NCBI RefSeq assembly: GCF_002868735.1
Contig: NZ_CP025612.1
Location: 496,001-560,000 of the forward strand
Length of the DNA stretch: 64,000 nt
From: Niveispirillum cyanobacteriorum
GTDB taxonomy: Bacteria; Pseudomonadota; Alphaproteobacteria; Azospirillales; Azospirillaceae
Direction: 5' to 3'
Shown here: in pieces, positions 13,624 to 22,559 of the stretch
Layout: each line of letters starts with the position of its first letter
Numbering within the stretch: position 1 is the first letter of the stretch
Position numbers and translations under genes: made by a program
The notes under the pieces: model-generated
Database searches by the model: none
The model's input: only the letters and a program-made list of their open reading frames with translations
What the model was told of the DNA's origin: nothing

Positions 13624-14733
13624 TTATGGCTGGGTAACGGGCGTGGCGGCGCTGCCACCCAGCACTTCGGTCTTGCCCGGAATATAAGTGCTGAAGTTCG
13701 GCACATCGGACGGACCCTTGACGGCAACAGCGTCGATGTAATCCTTCAGCATAGACACACCATAAAGCGGCTTCTGCACCCCGTTATGGCACGTCGCACA
13801 ACCGATTTTCAGGACATCACCCTCCGGACCCTTACGATTGGCCGGAAACACGGGTGACAGGCCTTCCATGTAGTTCACGTTCAGATGTCGGGCCATCTTG
13901 ATACCGTGCCAGGCGGTCACCCGCTGCGGCGGGCTCTGGTCCCAGTCATTGAAGGCGCGGGTGTTGTGGCAGGTCGTGCAGTTCACGCCGAGCGATTCCG
14001 ACATGTGCACCATCAGTGCCCATGTTTCTTCGGTTTCCTTGGTCCCGGCGGGGTTCTTGCCCGTGGGAAGGGCCGTCGTGGAATGCACCCGGATCGGCTT
14101 GTCACCCAGCAGATAATCCGACAGAGCGTTCTGCGGCAGGGAGGTTTTGCCGGCATTGACCGCGACAACATTCTGACCGCTGCGGTTGGACGTCATATTG
14201 CCCGCAGGCTTGGGGTCCAACGTCGTGCTCCAGACTTGAGCTGGGACACCCTTGCCACGATGGCAGGTGTAGCAGGTGACACCCGTTTCAGCCACATGGG
14301 GCTTCCAGTCGACGTTGATTGACTGGGTCATCTGGATCATGCGTCGGGCGACGACCTTTTGATAGATCTCGTCTGACGCCATATTGTCGGGGTTATGACA
14401 GTAGTTACAGCCAGCTTCCGGCGCCACCCATTCGGTGATGGAGGCCATGAACTGATTGAACTGGTCGCCCGACAGATTGCCCAGGACCTGGACGTTCTGA
14501 TAAAGCGCAGAGGCCTTGTCCCCTGATGGGTCAGCTTCCCAGGGGGCGGGGGGGGCGACATTGGCGGCCTTGAGGGCAGCCTCCGTCTCCACGTCCCGAT
14601 GGTGATACATGCCGGTGCCGCGAAAGCCGAGCTGTTCGGTGGCAACGGGCGGTGCATCCCAGCCCGCGCCGACGAAGCTGGCCACGGCCAGCAAGGCGCC
14701 AGCGGAGGCGGCGAATGGTAACCAGAGTTTCAT
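13624..14733 (-). CDS. pufC: Reaction-centre tetraheme cytochrome c subunit (PufC)
   Basis: PufC (369 residues) sits on the periplasmic face of the reaction centre and re-reduces the oxidised special pair. Four c-type heme sites are seen: CNYCH (109-113), CYTCH (154-158), CTTCH (252-256) and CATCH (312-316). The N-terminus is a hydrophobic signal/anchor (residues 4-24) without a lipobox cysteine, so it appears membrane-anchored by a helix rather than by lipid. The ATG at 14733 gives MKLWLPFAAS, with a GGGAGG ribosome site; an upstream in-frame extension overlaps pufM and is not needed. It starts 13 bases after pufM. Confidence 0.97.
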   Translation of the reverse strand: MKLWLPFAASAGALLAVASFVGAGWDAPPVATEQLGFRGTGMYHHRDVETEAALKAANVAPPAPWEADPSGDKASALYQNVQVLGNLSGDQFNQFMASITEWVAPEAGCNYCHNPDNMASDEIYQKVVARRMIQMTQSINVDWKPHVAETGVTCYTCHRGKGVPAQVWSTTLDPKPAGNMTSNRSGQNVVAVNAGKTSLPQNALSDYLLGDKPIRVHSTTALPTGKNPAGTKETEETWALMVHMSESLGVNCTTCHNTRAFNDWDQSPPQRVTAWHGIKMARHLNVNYMEGLSPVFPANRKGPEGDVLKIGCATCHNGVQKPLYGVSMLKDYIDAVAVKGPSDVPNFSTYIPGKTEVLGGSAATPVTQP

Positions 14734-14746
14734 GGTCCTCCCTCCC

Positions 14747-15709
14747 TTATTGCGCCGGATCGACGACGTTGGGCCACAAGTCGGGCAGCGGTGAGACAAG
14801 CCCGTGGTTGACGCCCCACAGGTACCAATTGTCGACCACGGTGCCGGTCAGCAGGATGCCGATGCCGCCCGTCAGCGGTGTTAGGATGGCGAACCACCAG
14901 GCCCAGCGGTGAACGGATTCCATGGTTGCATTGAAACCCATCGTCCAGCGCCAGAACAAAGCGGCACGTTCAGAGGCGGTGCCCCGGTCAGTGATCTGTT
15001 CCAGCTCACGCTCGCCGCCATACTTGCCCACCGCCAGGATCGTCGCGCCATGCATGGCGAACAGCAGGACCGATCCGTACAGGAAGACGATGGAAAGGCA
15101 GTGGAAAGGGTTGTAGTAGAGATTGCCATAGCGGATGGAGAAGGCGGCCGTCCAGTCCAGATGCGGGAAGATGCCGAAGGGCACCGCCTCGGAGAAGTTG
15201 CCCATCAGCAGCGGGCGGATGAAGCCCAGCACCAGGAACAGCCAGATCGCCGCCGCAAAGGCCCAGGCCACATGCGTGCCCATCTCCAATTGGCGTGCAC
15301 GGCGATAGACGCGAACCCACCAGAGCAGAACCGACAGGGTCAGGAAGAAGCCGGCGATCAGCCACCATCCCCCTTCCGCCAGCGGCGGCAGGACCTTCAG
15401 CCCATATTTGGCGGCTGGCGGTTCAAGGCCCAGCCAGAAAAGCTGACGGACGAACTGGATCGGGTCCCAGCCGACGGAAGCCAGCATGTTCAGACCAATG
15501 ATCTCGAACGCGATGAAGCCGAAGACCAGCGACAGGGTGCCTAGGTAGCCCAGGTAAATCGGCCCGAGCTGCGCATTTCCGATCATACCGAACAGACGCA
15601 CGAAGAACGGCTTACCGGTACGCGGACTATCGCCCCGGGGCAGCGGCATGCCTTCTTCGGCGGGGCCGCTGACTTGGATCGGGGTGATGATGTTCTGATA
15701 TTGTGCCAT
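14747..15709 (-). CDS. pufM: Photosynthetic reaction centre M subunit (PufM)
   Basis: PufM (320 residues) forms with PufL the five-helix-each core binding the bacteriochlorophyll special pair, bacteriopheophytins, quinones and iron. The special-pair histidine lies in [14 protein letters not shown], and the iron-site region is [17 protein letters not shown]. The ending contains the family segment [21 protein letters not shown] use ATG 15709, preceded by GAGGAGGA seven bases upstream; a GTG one codon earlier is possible. It lies 12 bases after pufL. PufM is a standard marker for anoxygenic phototrophs. Confidence 0.98.
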   Translation of the reverse strand: MAQYQNIITPIQVSGPAEEGMPLPRGDSPRTGKPFFVRLFGMIGNAQLGPIYLGYLGTLSLVFGFIAFEIIGLNMLASVGWDPIQFVRQLFWLGLEPPAAKYGLKVLPPLAEGGWWLIAGFFLTLSVLLWWVRVYRRARQLEMGTHVAWAFAAAIWLFLVLGFIRPLLMGNFSEAVPFGIFPHLDWTAAFSIRYGNLYYNPFHCLSIVFLYGSVLLFAMHGATILAVGKYGGERELEQITDRGTASERAALFWRWTMGFNATMESVHRWAWWFAILTPLTGGIGILLTGTVVDNWYLWGVNHGLVSPLPDLWPNVVDPAQ

Positions 15710-15721
15710 CACACGTCCTCC

Positions 15722-16567
15722 TCAGCGCCAGATCGGAAGTTCAAGCCACCAGCTCCACCACTGGGGCCAGCCCTTATTCCAGAAGGGCCCACTGATGATG
15801 ATGCAGACGGCGCTCCAGAATCCGGCATTCAGCGCCAGGACAAGACCCAGACGGTGGATACCCAGCGTGCCGATCGAATAGCCGATGATGTCGCGGAAGA
15901 AGGTGTCTTCATACTCCGGCGTCTTTACTTCTGCCTGTTTGCCCGGCTCGTCGAGCGAGGCGCCGGGATTAGCGGCGGACAGGATCAGGCCACCATGCAG
16001 CGACAGCGCCAGCGTCGTCGTGAAGAAGAACGACACGGCGATCATGTGTGCAGGATTGTAATGGAAATGCAGATATTGGTACCCGACATTCGACACCCAG
16101 TCGAGATGACTGAAGATGCCGTATGGAAAGCCGTTCCCCCAGGCGCCCAGCAGCAGCGGGCGGAATACCACCAGCGTCGCATAGGCGAAGATGGCGAACG
16201 AGAAGGCAAACGGTACGTGATACCCGATCCCCAGCTTTCGGCAGATTTCCACCTCGCGCAATGCCCAAGAGCAAAAGGCCCCTAAGGCGCAGACGGTGAT
16301 CAACTGCCAAAGCCCCCCTTGTTTCAGCGGCGCAAGCGCCAGCCCATAGGACAAGTCAGGGGGAGCGATGGAAATTTGCCAGATGTTCCATGTTGGTCCG
16401 ATCGCCGCCCCGTACAGGATCAGCGCCGTACCCAAAGCGGCAAAAAAAGCGGTGGTGACGCCGAAGAACCCGACATAGAAGGGCCCGACCCAGAAGTCGA
16501 ACAGGTCGCCGCCGATCAGCGTTCCACCGCGCACGCGATATTTGCGTTCAAAACTGAGCAGCGCCAT
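15722..16567 (-). CDS. pufL: Photosynthetic reaction centre L subunit (PufL)
   Basis: PufL (281 residues) is the second core reaction-centre subunit and carries the active electron-transfer branch. It begins [21 protein letters not shown]. The helix-D region [18 protein letters not shown] holds the special-pair histidine, and [14 protein letters not shown] the iron ligand region. Length and spacing are normal. The 116-base gap from pufA upstream holds a long imperfect hairpin (16634-16671), consistent with separate mRNA stability for antenna and reaction-centre segments. Confidence 0.98.
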   Translation of the reverse strand: MALLSFERKYRVRGGTLIGGDLFDFWVGPFYVGFFGVTTAFFAALGTALILYGAAIGPTWNIWQISIAPPDLSYGLALAPLKQGGLWQLITVCALGAFCSWALREVEICRKLGIGYHVPFAFSFAIFAYATLVVFRPLLLGAWGNGFPYGIFSHLDWVSNVGYQYLHFHYNPAHMIAVSFFFTTTLALSLHGGLILSAANPGASLDEPGKQAEVKTPEYEDTFFRDIIGYSIGTLGIHRLGLVLALNAGFWSAVCIIISGPFWNKGWPQWWSWWLELPIWR

Positions 16568-16633
16568 GTACGTGCCCTCCGAGAGAGGCCAGCCAGTTGG
16601 TCATCCAGTTGGCGATGTCTTTTGGTGAAAGTT

Positions 16634-16671
16634 GGCGGCGGGCGGGGCCGTCACCGGCCACGCCTGCTGCC
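16634..16671 (-). promoter_or_regulatory. pufA-pufL intercistronic mRNA hairpin
   Basis: On the minus strand this forms a 17-bp GC-rich stem with three internal mismatches and a 4-base loop (GTGA), just after pufA and before pufL. In Rhodobacter an equivalent hairpin protects the pufBA message from 3' decay, giving more LH1 than reaction centre. Position and strength fit the same job here; that function is inferred. Confidence 0.6.
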
Positions 16672-16683
16672 GTCTTGAGGTTC

Positions 16684-16881
16684 TCAGCCGACGCTCGGTT
16701 GATCCGCATCCAGGGAGAGCGAATGTTCGATCGCGCTGGTCTTGAGGGGCTTGCCCTCCAGCCAGTTGAACCGTTCAGTGCTCAACAGGATGAAATGGAT
16801 CAGGATGGCGAGCGTGAACAGAAACACGGACAGTGCAACCAGCGCCTTGCGCGGGTCGAACATCAGCCAGATTCTCCACAT
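16684..16881 (-). CDS. pufA: Light-harvesting 1 alpha polypeptide (PufA)
   Basis: LH1 alpha (65 residues), a single-helix antenna protein. It has the typical N-terminus [17 protein letters not shown], a membrane helix at about residues 14-34 and the bacteriochlorophyll-ligating His29 ([19 protein letters not shown]). The ending after residue 45 is a loose periplasmic tail. A GGAGAAAG ribosome site lies before the ATG. It follows pufB by 12 bases. With PufB it makes the ring around the reaction centre. Confidence 0.97.
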   Translation of the reverse strand: MWRIWLMFDPRKALVALSVFLFTLAILIHFILLSTERFNWLEGKPLKTSAIEHSLSLDADQPSVG

Positions 16882-16893
16882 GTCGCTTTCTCC

Positions 16894-17115
16894 TTAGCCG
16901 ATCATCGGCAGCAGTGATTGTGCCGTTTGGCCAATGCCTTCCAGAGAGGCATAACCATTGGGACCAGGGATCCACGGACGCCACATCCAGACCAGAACAT
17001 GCGCGGCGATGGCAATCACCGTGAAGATCAGGAAACCCTGGATGAAGAACGAATGGACCTCGCGAGCTTCGCTTTCGGTCAGACCCGAAAGTGAGACGTT
17101 TGATGAGTCAGCCAT
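16894..17115 (-). CDS. pufB: Light-harvesting 1 beta polypeptide (PufB)
   Basis: LH1 beta (73 residues). It has the beta-type polar N-terminal domain SGLTESEAREVHSFFIQGF with His21, a membrane helix at about 27-46, the bacteriochlorophyll ligand His39 (AIAAHVLVWMWRPWIPG) and a somewhat long tail after residue 55. I start at ATG 17115, which has GGAGGTGG eight bases upstream; an ATG three codons earlier would bury that ribosome site. It is the first antenna gene of the pufBALMC set. Confidence 0.96.
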   Translation of the reverse strand: MADSSNVSLSGLTESEAREVHSFFIQGFLIFTVIAIAAHVLVWMWRPWIPGPNGYASLEGIGQTAQSLLPMIG

Positions 17116-17139
17116 CAAATCCACCTCCTAGTCTCGAAT

Positions 17140-17158
17140 GCCGCGGCGCCCCCGCGGC
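17140..17158 (-). promoter_or_regulatory. Hairpin upstream of pufB
   Basis: A perfect 7-bp GC stem (GCCGCGG / CCGCGGC) with a 5-base loop, ending about 10 bases before the pufB ribosome site. It could act as a 5' stabiliser of the pufBA message after processing of the longer pufQBALMC transcript. The stem is seen; the role is inferred. Confidence 0.4.
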
Positions 17159-17231
17159 AGGGTTCCAGCAGTGCCACCAAGGCGGCATTACCGGGTTTTT
17201 GACGGTGTCGAGCACACCGGCAAGGAAGTGG

Positions 17232-17453
17232 TTACACGTTGAACGCGTAACCGATGGCGGCGTGGGCCGACGAACGGGCCTCAGCAAAGATGGACTGCAC
17301 GGGGCGCACTGCCCGGCGGTCGAAAATGTGGGTAATCCGGCTGGCCATCGCGGCCATCAGGCAGAGCGGATAGGAAATCAGGAAGACGAGGCGCATTTCT
17401 GCGCGCTCCAACTGGCGGTCCCTGGCGCCCCCATGTCCAATGCTGAACATCAT
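17232..17453 (-). CDS. pufQ: PufQ, small membrane protein of the puf operon
   Basis: A 73-residue protein between bchZ and pufB, the exact place of pufQ in purple bacteria. It has one hydrophobic helix (about residues 21-41, RLVFLISYPLCLMAAMASRI) and the PufQ-like ending SIFAEARSSAHAAIGYAFNV. PufQ affects bacteriochlorophyll levels and has been proposed to act as a tetrapyrrole carrier or regulator. The tandem ATGs at 17453/17450 are preceded by GGGGAGG with five bases of spacing, which decides this start; a longer reading from 17486 lacks such a site. Sequence similarity in this family is weak, so position carries much of the call. Confidence 0.8.
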   Translation of the reverse strand: MMFSIGHGGARDRQLERAEMRLVFLISYPLCLMAAMASRITHIFDRRAVRPVQSIFAEARSSAHAAIGYAFNV

Positions 17454-17499
17454 CTTGTCCTCCCCGCTGCCGTCCCCCGACGGCATTCTGATTACTTCT

Positions 17500-18939
17500 T
17501 CAAGCGTGTACCCTCGCCGCCCCGTCGACATGACGCAGCGTGACTTCCGACGCGCCGTCGCGGCGCGCCTCACGTTCGGCTGCTTCGCGCACGCGCTTGG
17601 CAGCTGAAATCCGGACCAGAACAGGCTCCGCAAGGATGCGACGCTCCAGCAGCGCCTGCGCATCCGCCGTCCAGGGCATGGCACCGCTCCGGGTTGTTGT
17701 CGGTTCGATGGCATCCAGTTCACCCGCCCGGGGCAGGATGTCGAACAGCATGTCGAACAGGGCGTTGCAGACCTCCTGGATCAACCAGGCCGCACCCGAA
17801 TAGCCCATGACCGGCGTGCCGATATGGCGACGGACAATGGCACCGGGATAGGAAAGCTGAATGAACTTGCCCCGCTGGCCCCGTTCGTTCATGTACATGC
17901 GTTCATTGAAGGAACCGAACATCACCATCGGCGGCTTGCCGGTGATCAGGTCCTGGACCGCATCATTGTCGGTCTTGACCCCCGGCTTGCGCTGTACCGC
18001 GAAGGCGCAGGGCAGGCCCATTTCCTCTTCGAGGAAATTGCGCACGCCGCGCGTATAGGTCTCGCTCGCCACGATGGCAAAGCTGGCCGTGCCAAAGAAA
18101 TCCTGCGTCACCGACCGCCAGAGATCCCAGAGCGGCTTCAGCGTCGTGTGCTTTTCACGGCGAATGAAGGGTTCCGGGTCGAGCCCCAGCATCTCACCCA
18201 GCTGCCGCAGGAAGGCGGTCGTGGAGTGAATACCGATGGGGGCCTGCAAGTAGGGTCGATCCAACGTCTCGCACAAAAGGCGCCCGAATTCCCGGTACAG
18301 GCAGATATTGGCATCGGCATCGGCCAGCTTGCGCACATCATCGACATGGCTGCCCAGGGGGAAGACCATGTTGATCTCAGCCCCCAACCCTTCGACCAGA
18401 CGCCGGATTTCGGCCAAGTCAGATGGCATGTTGTAGGTGCCATAGATCGGGCCGATGATATTGACCCGAGGCTTGGCCCCGTCGGGCCGGCGGCGCGGGG
18501 CAGGGACCTTGCCACCCTTGGGCCCGAATTCCGTCCACAGCCATTTCATGGCGCGGTCGGCACTCTGCCATTGATCCTCGTCGATTGTGCGCGGCAGGAA
18601 GCGGACGATGTTCGACCCTTCCGGCGTGACACCACCGCCGATCATCTCCGCTATCGACCCGGTTACCACCACAGCGGGAAGGTTTGGGTCCAGCGCCTGA
18701 CGCGCCCGCTTCATCGCCCCTTCGGTGCCATGGCGGCCCAGTTCATCCTCCGACAGGCCGCTGACGACGATGGGCAGCTCATGCGGGGGCAGGGCGTCGG
18801 TATAGTGCAGGACGGAGGTGACAGGCAGGTTTTCGCAGCCCACGGGGCCGTCGATGATGACCTGCAGCCCCTTGATCGCCGTGAAGGCGTAGACGCTGCC
18901 CCAATAGCCACCGGCTCTGTCATGGTCGAGGATCAGCAT
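17500..18939 (-). CDS. bchZ: Chlorophyllide a reductase subunit Z (BchZ)
   Basis: BchZ (479 residues) with BchY forms the catalytic heterotetramer of chlorophyllide a oxidoreductase, a nitrogenase-like complex reducing ring B to give 3-vinyl bacteriochlorophyllide a. It starts [20 protein letters not shown] and includes [26 protein letters not shown] with cluster-ligand cysteine Cys35, plus the C-terminal [27 protein letters not shown] segment split over the BchB/BchZ-type small domain. The start overlaps the bchY stop (ATGCTGA). pufQ follows after 46 bases, making the bchCXYZ-puf superoperon. Confidence 0.97.
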   Translation of the reverse strand: MLILDHDRAGGYWGSVYAFTAIKGLQVIIDGPVGCENLPVTSVLHYTDALPPHELPIVVSGLSEDELGRHGTEGAMKRARQALDPNLPAVVVTGSIAEMIGGGVTPEGSNIVRFLPRTIDEDQWQSADRAMKWLWTEFGPKGGKVPAPRRRPDGAKPRVNIIGPIYGTYNMPSDLAEIRRLVEGLGAEINMVFPLGSHVDDVRKLADADANICLYREFGRLLCETLDRPYLQAPIGIHSTTAFLRQLGEMLGLDPEPFIRREKHTTLKPLWDLWRSVTQDFFGTASFAIVASETYTRGVRNFLEEEMGLPCAFAVQRKPGVKTDNDAVQDLITGKPPMVMFGSFNERMYMNERGQRGKFIQLSYPGAIVRRHIGTPVMGYSGAAWLIQEVCNALFDMLFDILPRAGELDAIEPTTTRSGAMPWTADAQALLERRILAEPVLVRISAAKRVREAAEREARRDGASEVTLRHVDGAARVHA

Positions 18940-20492
18940 CCGACGCTATCTCCATTCTCGACCGCATTGCGCGATTGGTTGACACGGGCACCGTACTTGC
19001 GGCGGAACGCGCTGCGGTCCTGGGGCACATCTTCCCAGATGCCGGCGGCATCACCGGTGCCGACCCCTTCAAAGAAGGCGTTCATGGCATCAAAGCGATG
19101 CTTGTTAGCAATGGCCGCGTTGATGACCGGTGGCAGCGACCCCGGCCCCGCAGGACCCATCAGGGGACGGGCGGAAATCAGGTTGGTGAAGTACAGGGCC
19201 GGCGTTCCCGCTTCCTTGGCCTTCTGGACCACGGGCGTGGTGCCAATGGCCAGATCAGGTTTGAACTCGGCAAACGCCGCCAGATCCTGCTCCAGCGAGG
19301 CGCGGAAGCGGACGATCACGCCCTTGGCTTTCAGCCATTCCGCATCTTCGGCATTGTACGGCGTCTTGGGACAGGCCGTGCCGACATAACGCAGGTCCGC
19401 CCCCAGTTCGACCAGCAGTCGCCCGACCAGCAGTTCGGACCCTTCATAGCCCGACAGGGTGATACGGCCATTGATACGGTTGGCGGCAAGACCCGCCGTG
19501 ATGGCCGCGCGCATGGCGTTGCGCGTCTGATCAATCCGCGTCTGCGGCAAGTCGCAGCGTTGCCCGATGGCCGACAGCCAAGCATCTGTGCCGTCCAGCC
19601 CGATGGGAGCCGACCCCACGATGGGCCGTCCGGCGGCAGTGAATTCACGGAACGTCGCCGTGTAGAAGGGGTGGATGGCCGCCACGGCGGCACAATCCAG
19701 CGCGGCATAGAGATCGCGCCACTCCCGCACGGGAATGGTCGGCCCCACGGCCAGACCCATCGGCTCCAGCATATTACCGATCACCACGGGATCGGCGGGG
19801 AACATCTCCCCCACCAGCGTTACCGTGGGTTTATCCTTCAGGCCGGCGCGCGGCATCTGCACCGGGCCGGCCTCGGCCTCCTGCCGGGCGTAGGCCAGCA
19901 TGGCGCCCGACAGCACATCCTTGGCCTCCGCATGCGTGGGCACGCCAAAGCCGGGGACATCGATACCGATAATGCGAACCCCGTCAATCTGCTTCGGCAG
20001 CATTTTCAACGGCACGCCGGAGGCTGTGGGCACGCAGAGATTGGTGACGATAACGGCATCATACTTGCCGGGATCGGCCATCTGATGAACCGCCTCCACA
20101 ATATCCTCGTACAGCTTGCCAGTGACCAGCGTCTCTGAACTGAACGGCACATAGCCGACAGAGCGCTTGGCACCGTAAAAGTGCGAGGTGAAGGTGAGGC
20201 CATAGACGCAGCAGGCGGACCCCGACAGGATGGTGCCCACCCGCCGCATGCGCAGACCGACGCGCAGTGACCCGAAGGCCGGGCACATGGATTGCGGCTG
20301 GTCATGCGGCCCCTTAGGGTAATCGCGTTCCAGCCGGTCCATCACCTCGTCATTACCAGCCGCACGGGCGGCGGCACGCGACAGTTCGACACCACCATGG
20401 CACCCGGCGGCAGTGGCAGAGTGTCCGTCGTCCCCCGAAAGGGCCGTCTCGCCGGCAGCGTCGCGTGTGAAGTCCAAAGGCTGGTCGTCCAT
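18933..20492 (-). CDS. bchY: Chlorophyllide a reductase subunit Y (BchY)
   Basis: BchY (519 residues) is the second catalytic subunit of chlorophyllide a reductase. Conserved stretches include [17 protein letters not shown] and [29 protein letters not shown] (roughly residues 67-125) with the cluster cysteines. The first ~50 residues are a variable, low-complexity leader with DGHSATAAG, so the real start could be further in; I keep the ATG at 20492. It lies 12 bases after bchX and its 3' end overlaps bchZ by seven bases. Confidence 0.96.
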   Translation of the reverse strand: MDDQPLDFTRDAAGETALSGDDGHSATAAGCHGGVELSRAAARAAGNDEVMDRLERDYPKGPHDQPQSMCPAFGSLRVGLRMRRVGTILSGSACCVYGLTFTSHFYGAKRSVGYVPFSSETLVTGKLYEDIVEAVHQMADPGKYDAVIVTNLCVPTASGVPLKMLPKQIDGVRIIGIDVPGFGVPTHAEAKDVLSGAMLAYARQEAEAGPVQMPRAGLKDKPTVTLVGEMFPADPVVIGNMLEPMGLAVGPTIPVREWRDLYAALDCAAVAAIHPFYTATFREFTAAGRPIVGSAPIGLDGTDAWLSAIGQRCDLPQTRIDQTRNAMRAAITAGLAANRINGRITLSGYEGSELLVGRLLVELGADLRYVGTACPKTPYNAEDAEWLKAKGVIVRFRASLEQDLAAFAEFKPDLAIGTTPVVQKAKEAGTPALYFTNLISARPLMGPAGPGSLPPVINAAIANKHRFDAMNAFFEGVGTGDAAGIWEDVPQDRSAFRRKYGARVNQSRNAVENGDSVGC

Positions 20493-20504
20493 CTTATGTG
20501 CCCC

Positions 20505-21515
20505 TCAGACCCGGTCGTAGATGACTTCGAGCGAGGCGCGTTTCAGCGCGCCCGCGGGGCACATATCTTCTGGCGTTGCCGGTTCCAGCTGGAAATTGCC
20601 ACCCGTCTGGCTGGCATCGAACAGGCCCAGCAGGCCGTCCTGATCCAGTGGGCGGGGCAGCACCGGCGGGGCTTCGGCCAGATTGATGGACAGCGCCTCA
20701 AACAGCGGGCCCCAGCGGTTATCGGGCGTGCCGATGATCTGGTAGTTGGCGCTTTTGCGGCGAATATCCTCATCCTGCGGGATGGAGGCCAGGACCGGGA
20801 TGCCGACGGCGTCCGCGAAAGCCTGCGCCTCACCGGTGCCGTCATCCTTGTTGATGACCAGACCGGCCACACCTACATTGCCGCCCAGATTGCGGAAATA
20901 CTTCACCGCCGAGCAGACATTGTTGGCGACATACAGCGACTGGAGGTCGTTGGAACCAACCACCACCACCTTCTGGCACATGTCGCGGGCAATCGGCAGG
21001 CCGAAGCCGCCGCAGACCACATCACCCAGGAAATCCAGCAGGACATAATCGAAGTCCCATTCATGGAACCCCAGCTTTTCCAGTGTCTCAAACCCATGGA
21101 TGATGCCACGACCACCGCAGCCACGGCCCACTTCCGGCCCACCGAGTTCCATGGCGAACACGCCATCGCGCTTGAAGCAGACATCGGAGATGGACACTTC
21201 CTGGCCCGCATCCTTGCGGCGCGAGGCCGTCTGGATGATGGTGGGGCAGGCACGGCCGCCGAACAGCAGCGATGTCGTATCGCTTTTCGGATCGCATCCG
21301 ATCAGCAGCACTTTCTTACCCAGCTGCGCCAGCATGTAGGACAGGTTGGCGAGCGTGAAGCTCTTGCCGATGCCGCCCTTGCCATAGATAGCGATGATCT
21401 GGGTTTCCTTGGTGACCTTGCCGACATGCGGCGCATCGGGTTCGATGGCCGCCTCCTCACGCAGGCGCCTGCTCATGGTTTTCGGGCTGCTGCGGACGTC
21501 CAGATCAAGACTCAT
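20505..21515 (-). CDS. bchX: Chlorophyllide a reductase iron protein (BchX)
   Basis: BchX (336 residues) is the NifH-like ATP-dependent reductase for BchYZ. The P-loop GKGGIGKS is at residues 45-52. Cluster cysteines are in GRGCGGRG and DVVCGGFG. It is longer than BchL because of an N-terminal extension and a C-terminal tail ending CPAGALKRASLEVIYDRV. Its start overlaps the bchC stop by four bases. Being oxygen-sensitive, it is likely a main reason for repression of this operon in air. Confidence 0.97.
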   Translation of the reverse strand: MSLDLDVRSSPKTMSRRLREEAAIEPDAPHVGKVTKETQIIAIYGKGGIGKSFTLANLSYMLAQLGKKVLLIGCDPKSDTTSLLFGGRACPTIIQTASRRKDAGQEVSISDVCFKRDGVFAMELGGPEVGRGCGGRGIIHGFETLEKLGFHEWDFDYVLLDFLGDVVCGGFGLPIARDMCQKVVVVGSNDLQSLYVANNVCSAVKYFRNLGGNVGVAGLVINKDDGTGEAQAFADAVGIPVLASIPQDEDIRRKSANYQIIGTPDNRWGPLFEALSINLAEAPPVLPRPLDQDGLLGLFDASQTGGNFQLEPATPEDMCPAGALKRASLEVIYDRV

Positions 21516-22450
21516 GCGGCTTTCCTCCAGTCGATCACCATTTTCAGGCAGCCGAGGTCGTTGAACGCGGTTGAGTAGGCGGATGACGCCTGGGCCGGTG
21601 CGGCCTGGTGAGTCAGCAAACCGTCGAGGGACAGGCGCCCGGTTTCCACCAGCGCGATGACGGCGGAAACATCGTCGGGACGGAATTCCGCCGCGATGGA
21701 CAGTGTCAGTTCCCGCATGAAGGCCGGGGCGAAGGCATAGCCAACGCGTTCTCCGTAAAATCCGGCCAGAACCAGCTCCGCCGGCTTGCGCAGGCGTGTG
21801 ATGATCCCGTCGATAGCGGCGGCATCGCCGCTGGCATCGACGGCGGTGCCGTAGCGGACGTCGCCGTCATCACCGGGATCAGTCACCGTGTAACCGGTGG
21901 CACCGGGACGGCGCACAGACGCCTTTTCCCAAACCACGGGTGCCGCAAAACCAAGCGCCATCACAATGCGGGCGATCAACCGTCCCAGCACGCCATGGCC
22001 GATGACCAGATCGACCGGCCCCCGCGCCCGCATCACCGCGTGGTGCGCCGTTGCCGCCAGGGCCAGCAGCACCCCATTCTCTTCCAGGTCGGGGCCAATC
22101 GTGAATACCCGTGCGCCCGGCACGATCAGTTGTGACGCGTTGGCCCCGAACAAGCCCGCCGCATCGGCATAGCAACTGGCGCCCGGTACAAACACTATCT
22201 CGCCAACCTGATGTCCTGACAAAGGTCCGGCCTGAACCACGCGACCGACCGTTTCGTACCCAGGGACCAAGGGATAGGCCATGCCGGGAAAACGCGGCAT
22301 GGTCCCCTGGAACAGCATCTTCTCCGTTCCTGTGGAAACGCCGCTGGCAACCGTCTCGACCACGACGTCGGCGGGGCCGGGAACGTGGAGAGCCAGCCGC
22401 CGAACGGCGACCTCTCCCGGTTTCTCGAACACGATGGCCGACGCGTACAT
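21512..22450 (-). CDS. bchC: 3-hydroxyethyl bacteriochlorophyllide a dehydrogenase (BchC)
   Basis: BchC (312 residues) is a medium-chain, alcohol-dehydrogenase-like enzyme that oxidises the 3-hydroxyethyl group to the 3-acetyl group of bacteriochlorophyllide a. It begins MYASAIVFEKPGEVAVRRL, has the N-terminal GroES-like part with STGTEKMLFQG and PLVPGYETVGRV, and a nucleotide-binding domain with LVIGHGVLGRLIARI (about 133-147). I start at ATG 22450, preceded by GGGGAGG; the in-frame extension to 22471 lacks support. Upstream lie two PpsR-type palindromes. Confidence 0.97.
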   Translation of the reverse strand: MYASAIVFEKPGEVAVRRLALHVPGPADVVVETVASGVSTGTEKMLFQGTMPRFPGMAYPLVPGYETVGRVVQAGPLSGHQVGEIVFVPGASCYADAAGLFGANASQLIVPGARVFTIGPDLEENGVLLALAATAHHAVMRARGPVDLVIGHGVLGRLIARIVMALGFAAPVVWEKASVRRPGATGYTVTDPGDDGDVRYGTAVDASGDAAAIDGIITRLRKPAELVLAGFYGERVGYAFAPAFMRELTLSIAAEFRPDDVSAVIALVETGRLSLDGLLTHQAAPAQASSAYSTAFNDLGCLKMVIDWRKAA

Positions 22451-22489
22451 CTTGTCGCCTCCCCAAGGCATAGCTTCTGATTACGCAAG

Positions 22490-22507
22490 TGTCATATTAA
22501 GTTGACA
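22490..22507. promoter_or_regulatory. PpsR/CrtJ-type site, proximal to bchC
   Basis: Exact TGT-N12-ACA (TGTCATATTAAGTTGACA), the established recognition pattern of the redox/light-responsive repressor PpsR (CrtJ). It lies 40 bases before the bchC start and covers the candidate -10 element. It is separated by exactly 8 bases from a second site. Confidence 0.8.
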
Positions 22508-22521
22508 CATATAACTGTCAA
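22494..22521 (-). promoter_or_regulatory. Candidate sigma-70 promoter of bchC
   Basis: On the minus strand TTGACA (22521-22516), a 16-base spacer and TAATAT (22499-22494) lie upstream of bchC. The -35 falls in the distal PpsR site and the -10 in the proximal one, so repressor binding would block RNA polymerase. This matches the arrangement known at bchC in Rhodobacter capsulatus. The elements are seen; transcription start is not tested. Confidence 0.55.
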
Positions 22522-22533
22522 TCAATATTTACA
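22516..22533. promoter_or_regulatory. PpsR/CrtJ-type site, distal to bchC
   Basis: Second exact TGT-N12-ACA (TGTCAATCAATATTTACA), 8 bases from the first. Paired sites at this spacing are known to be bound cooperatively by CrtJ/PpsR. It overlaps the candidate -35 hexamer and lies 26 bases from the crtF stop. Confidence 0.8.
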
Positions 22534-22559
22534 CTTTTTAACCGTCTGGCCCCGTTCCG

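Noticed and set aside
17824-19389. 521-codon frame antisense to bchZ and bchY
   Set aside because: Shadow of the chlorophyllide reductase genes; composition typical of reverse-frame translation.
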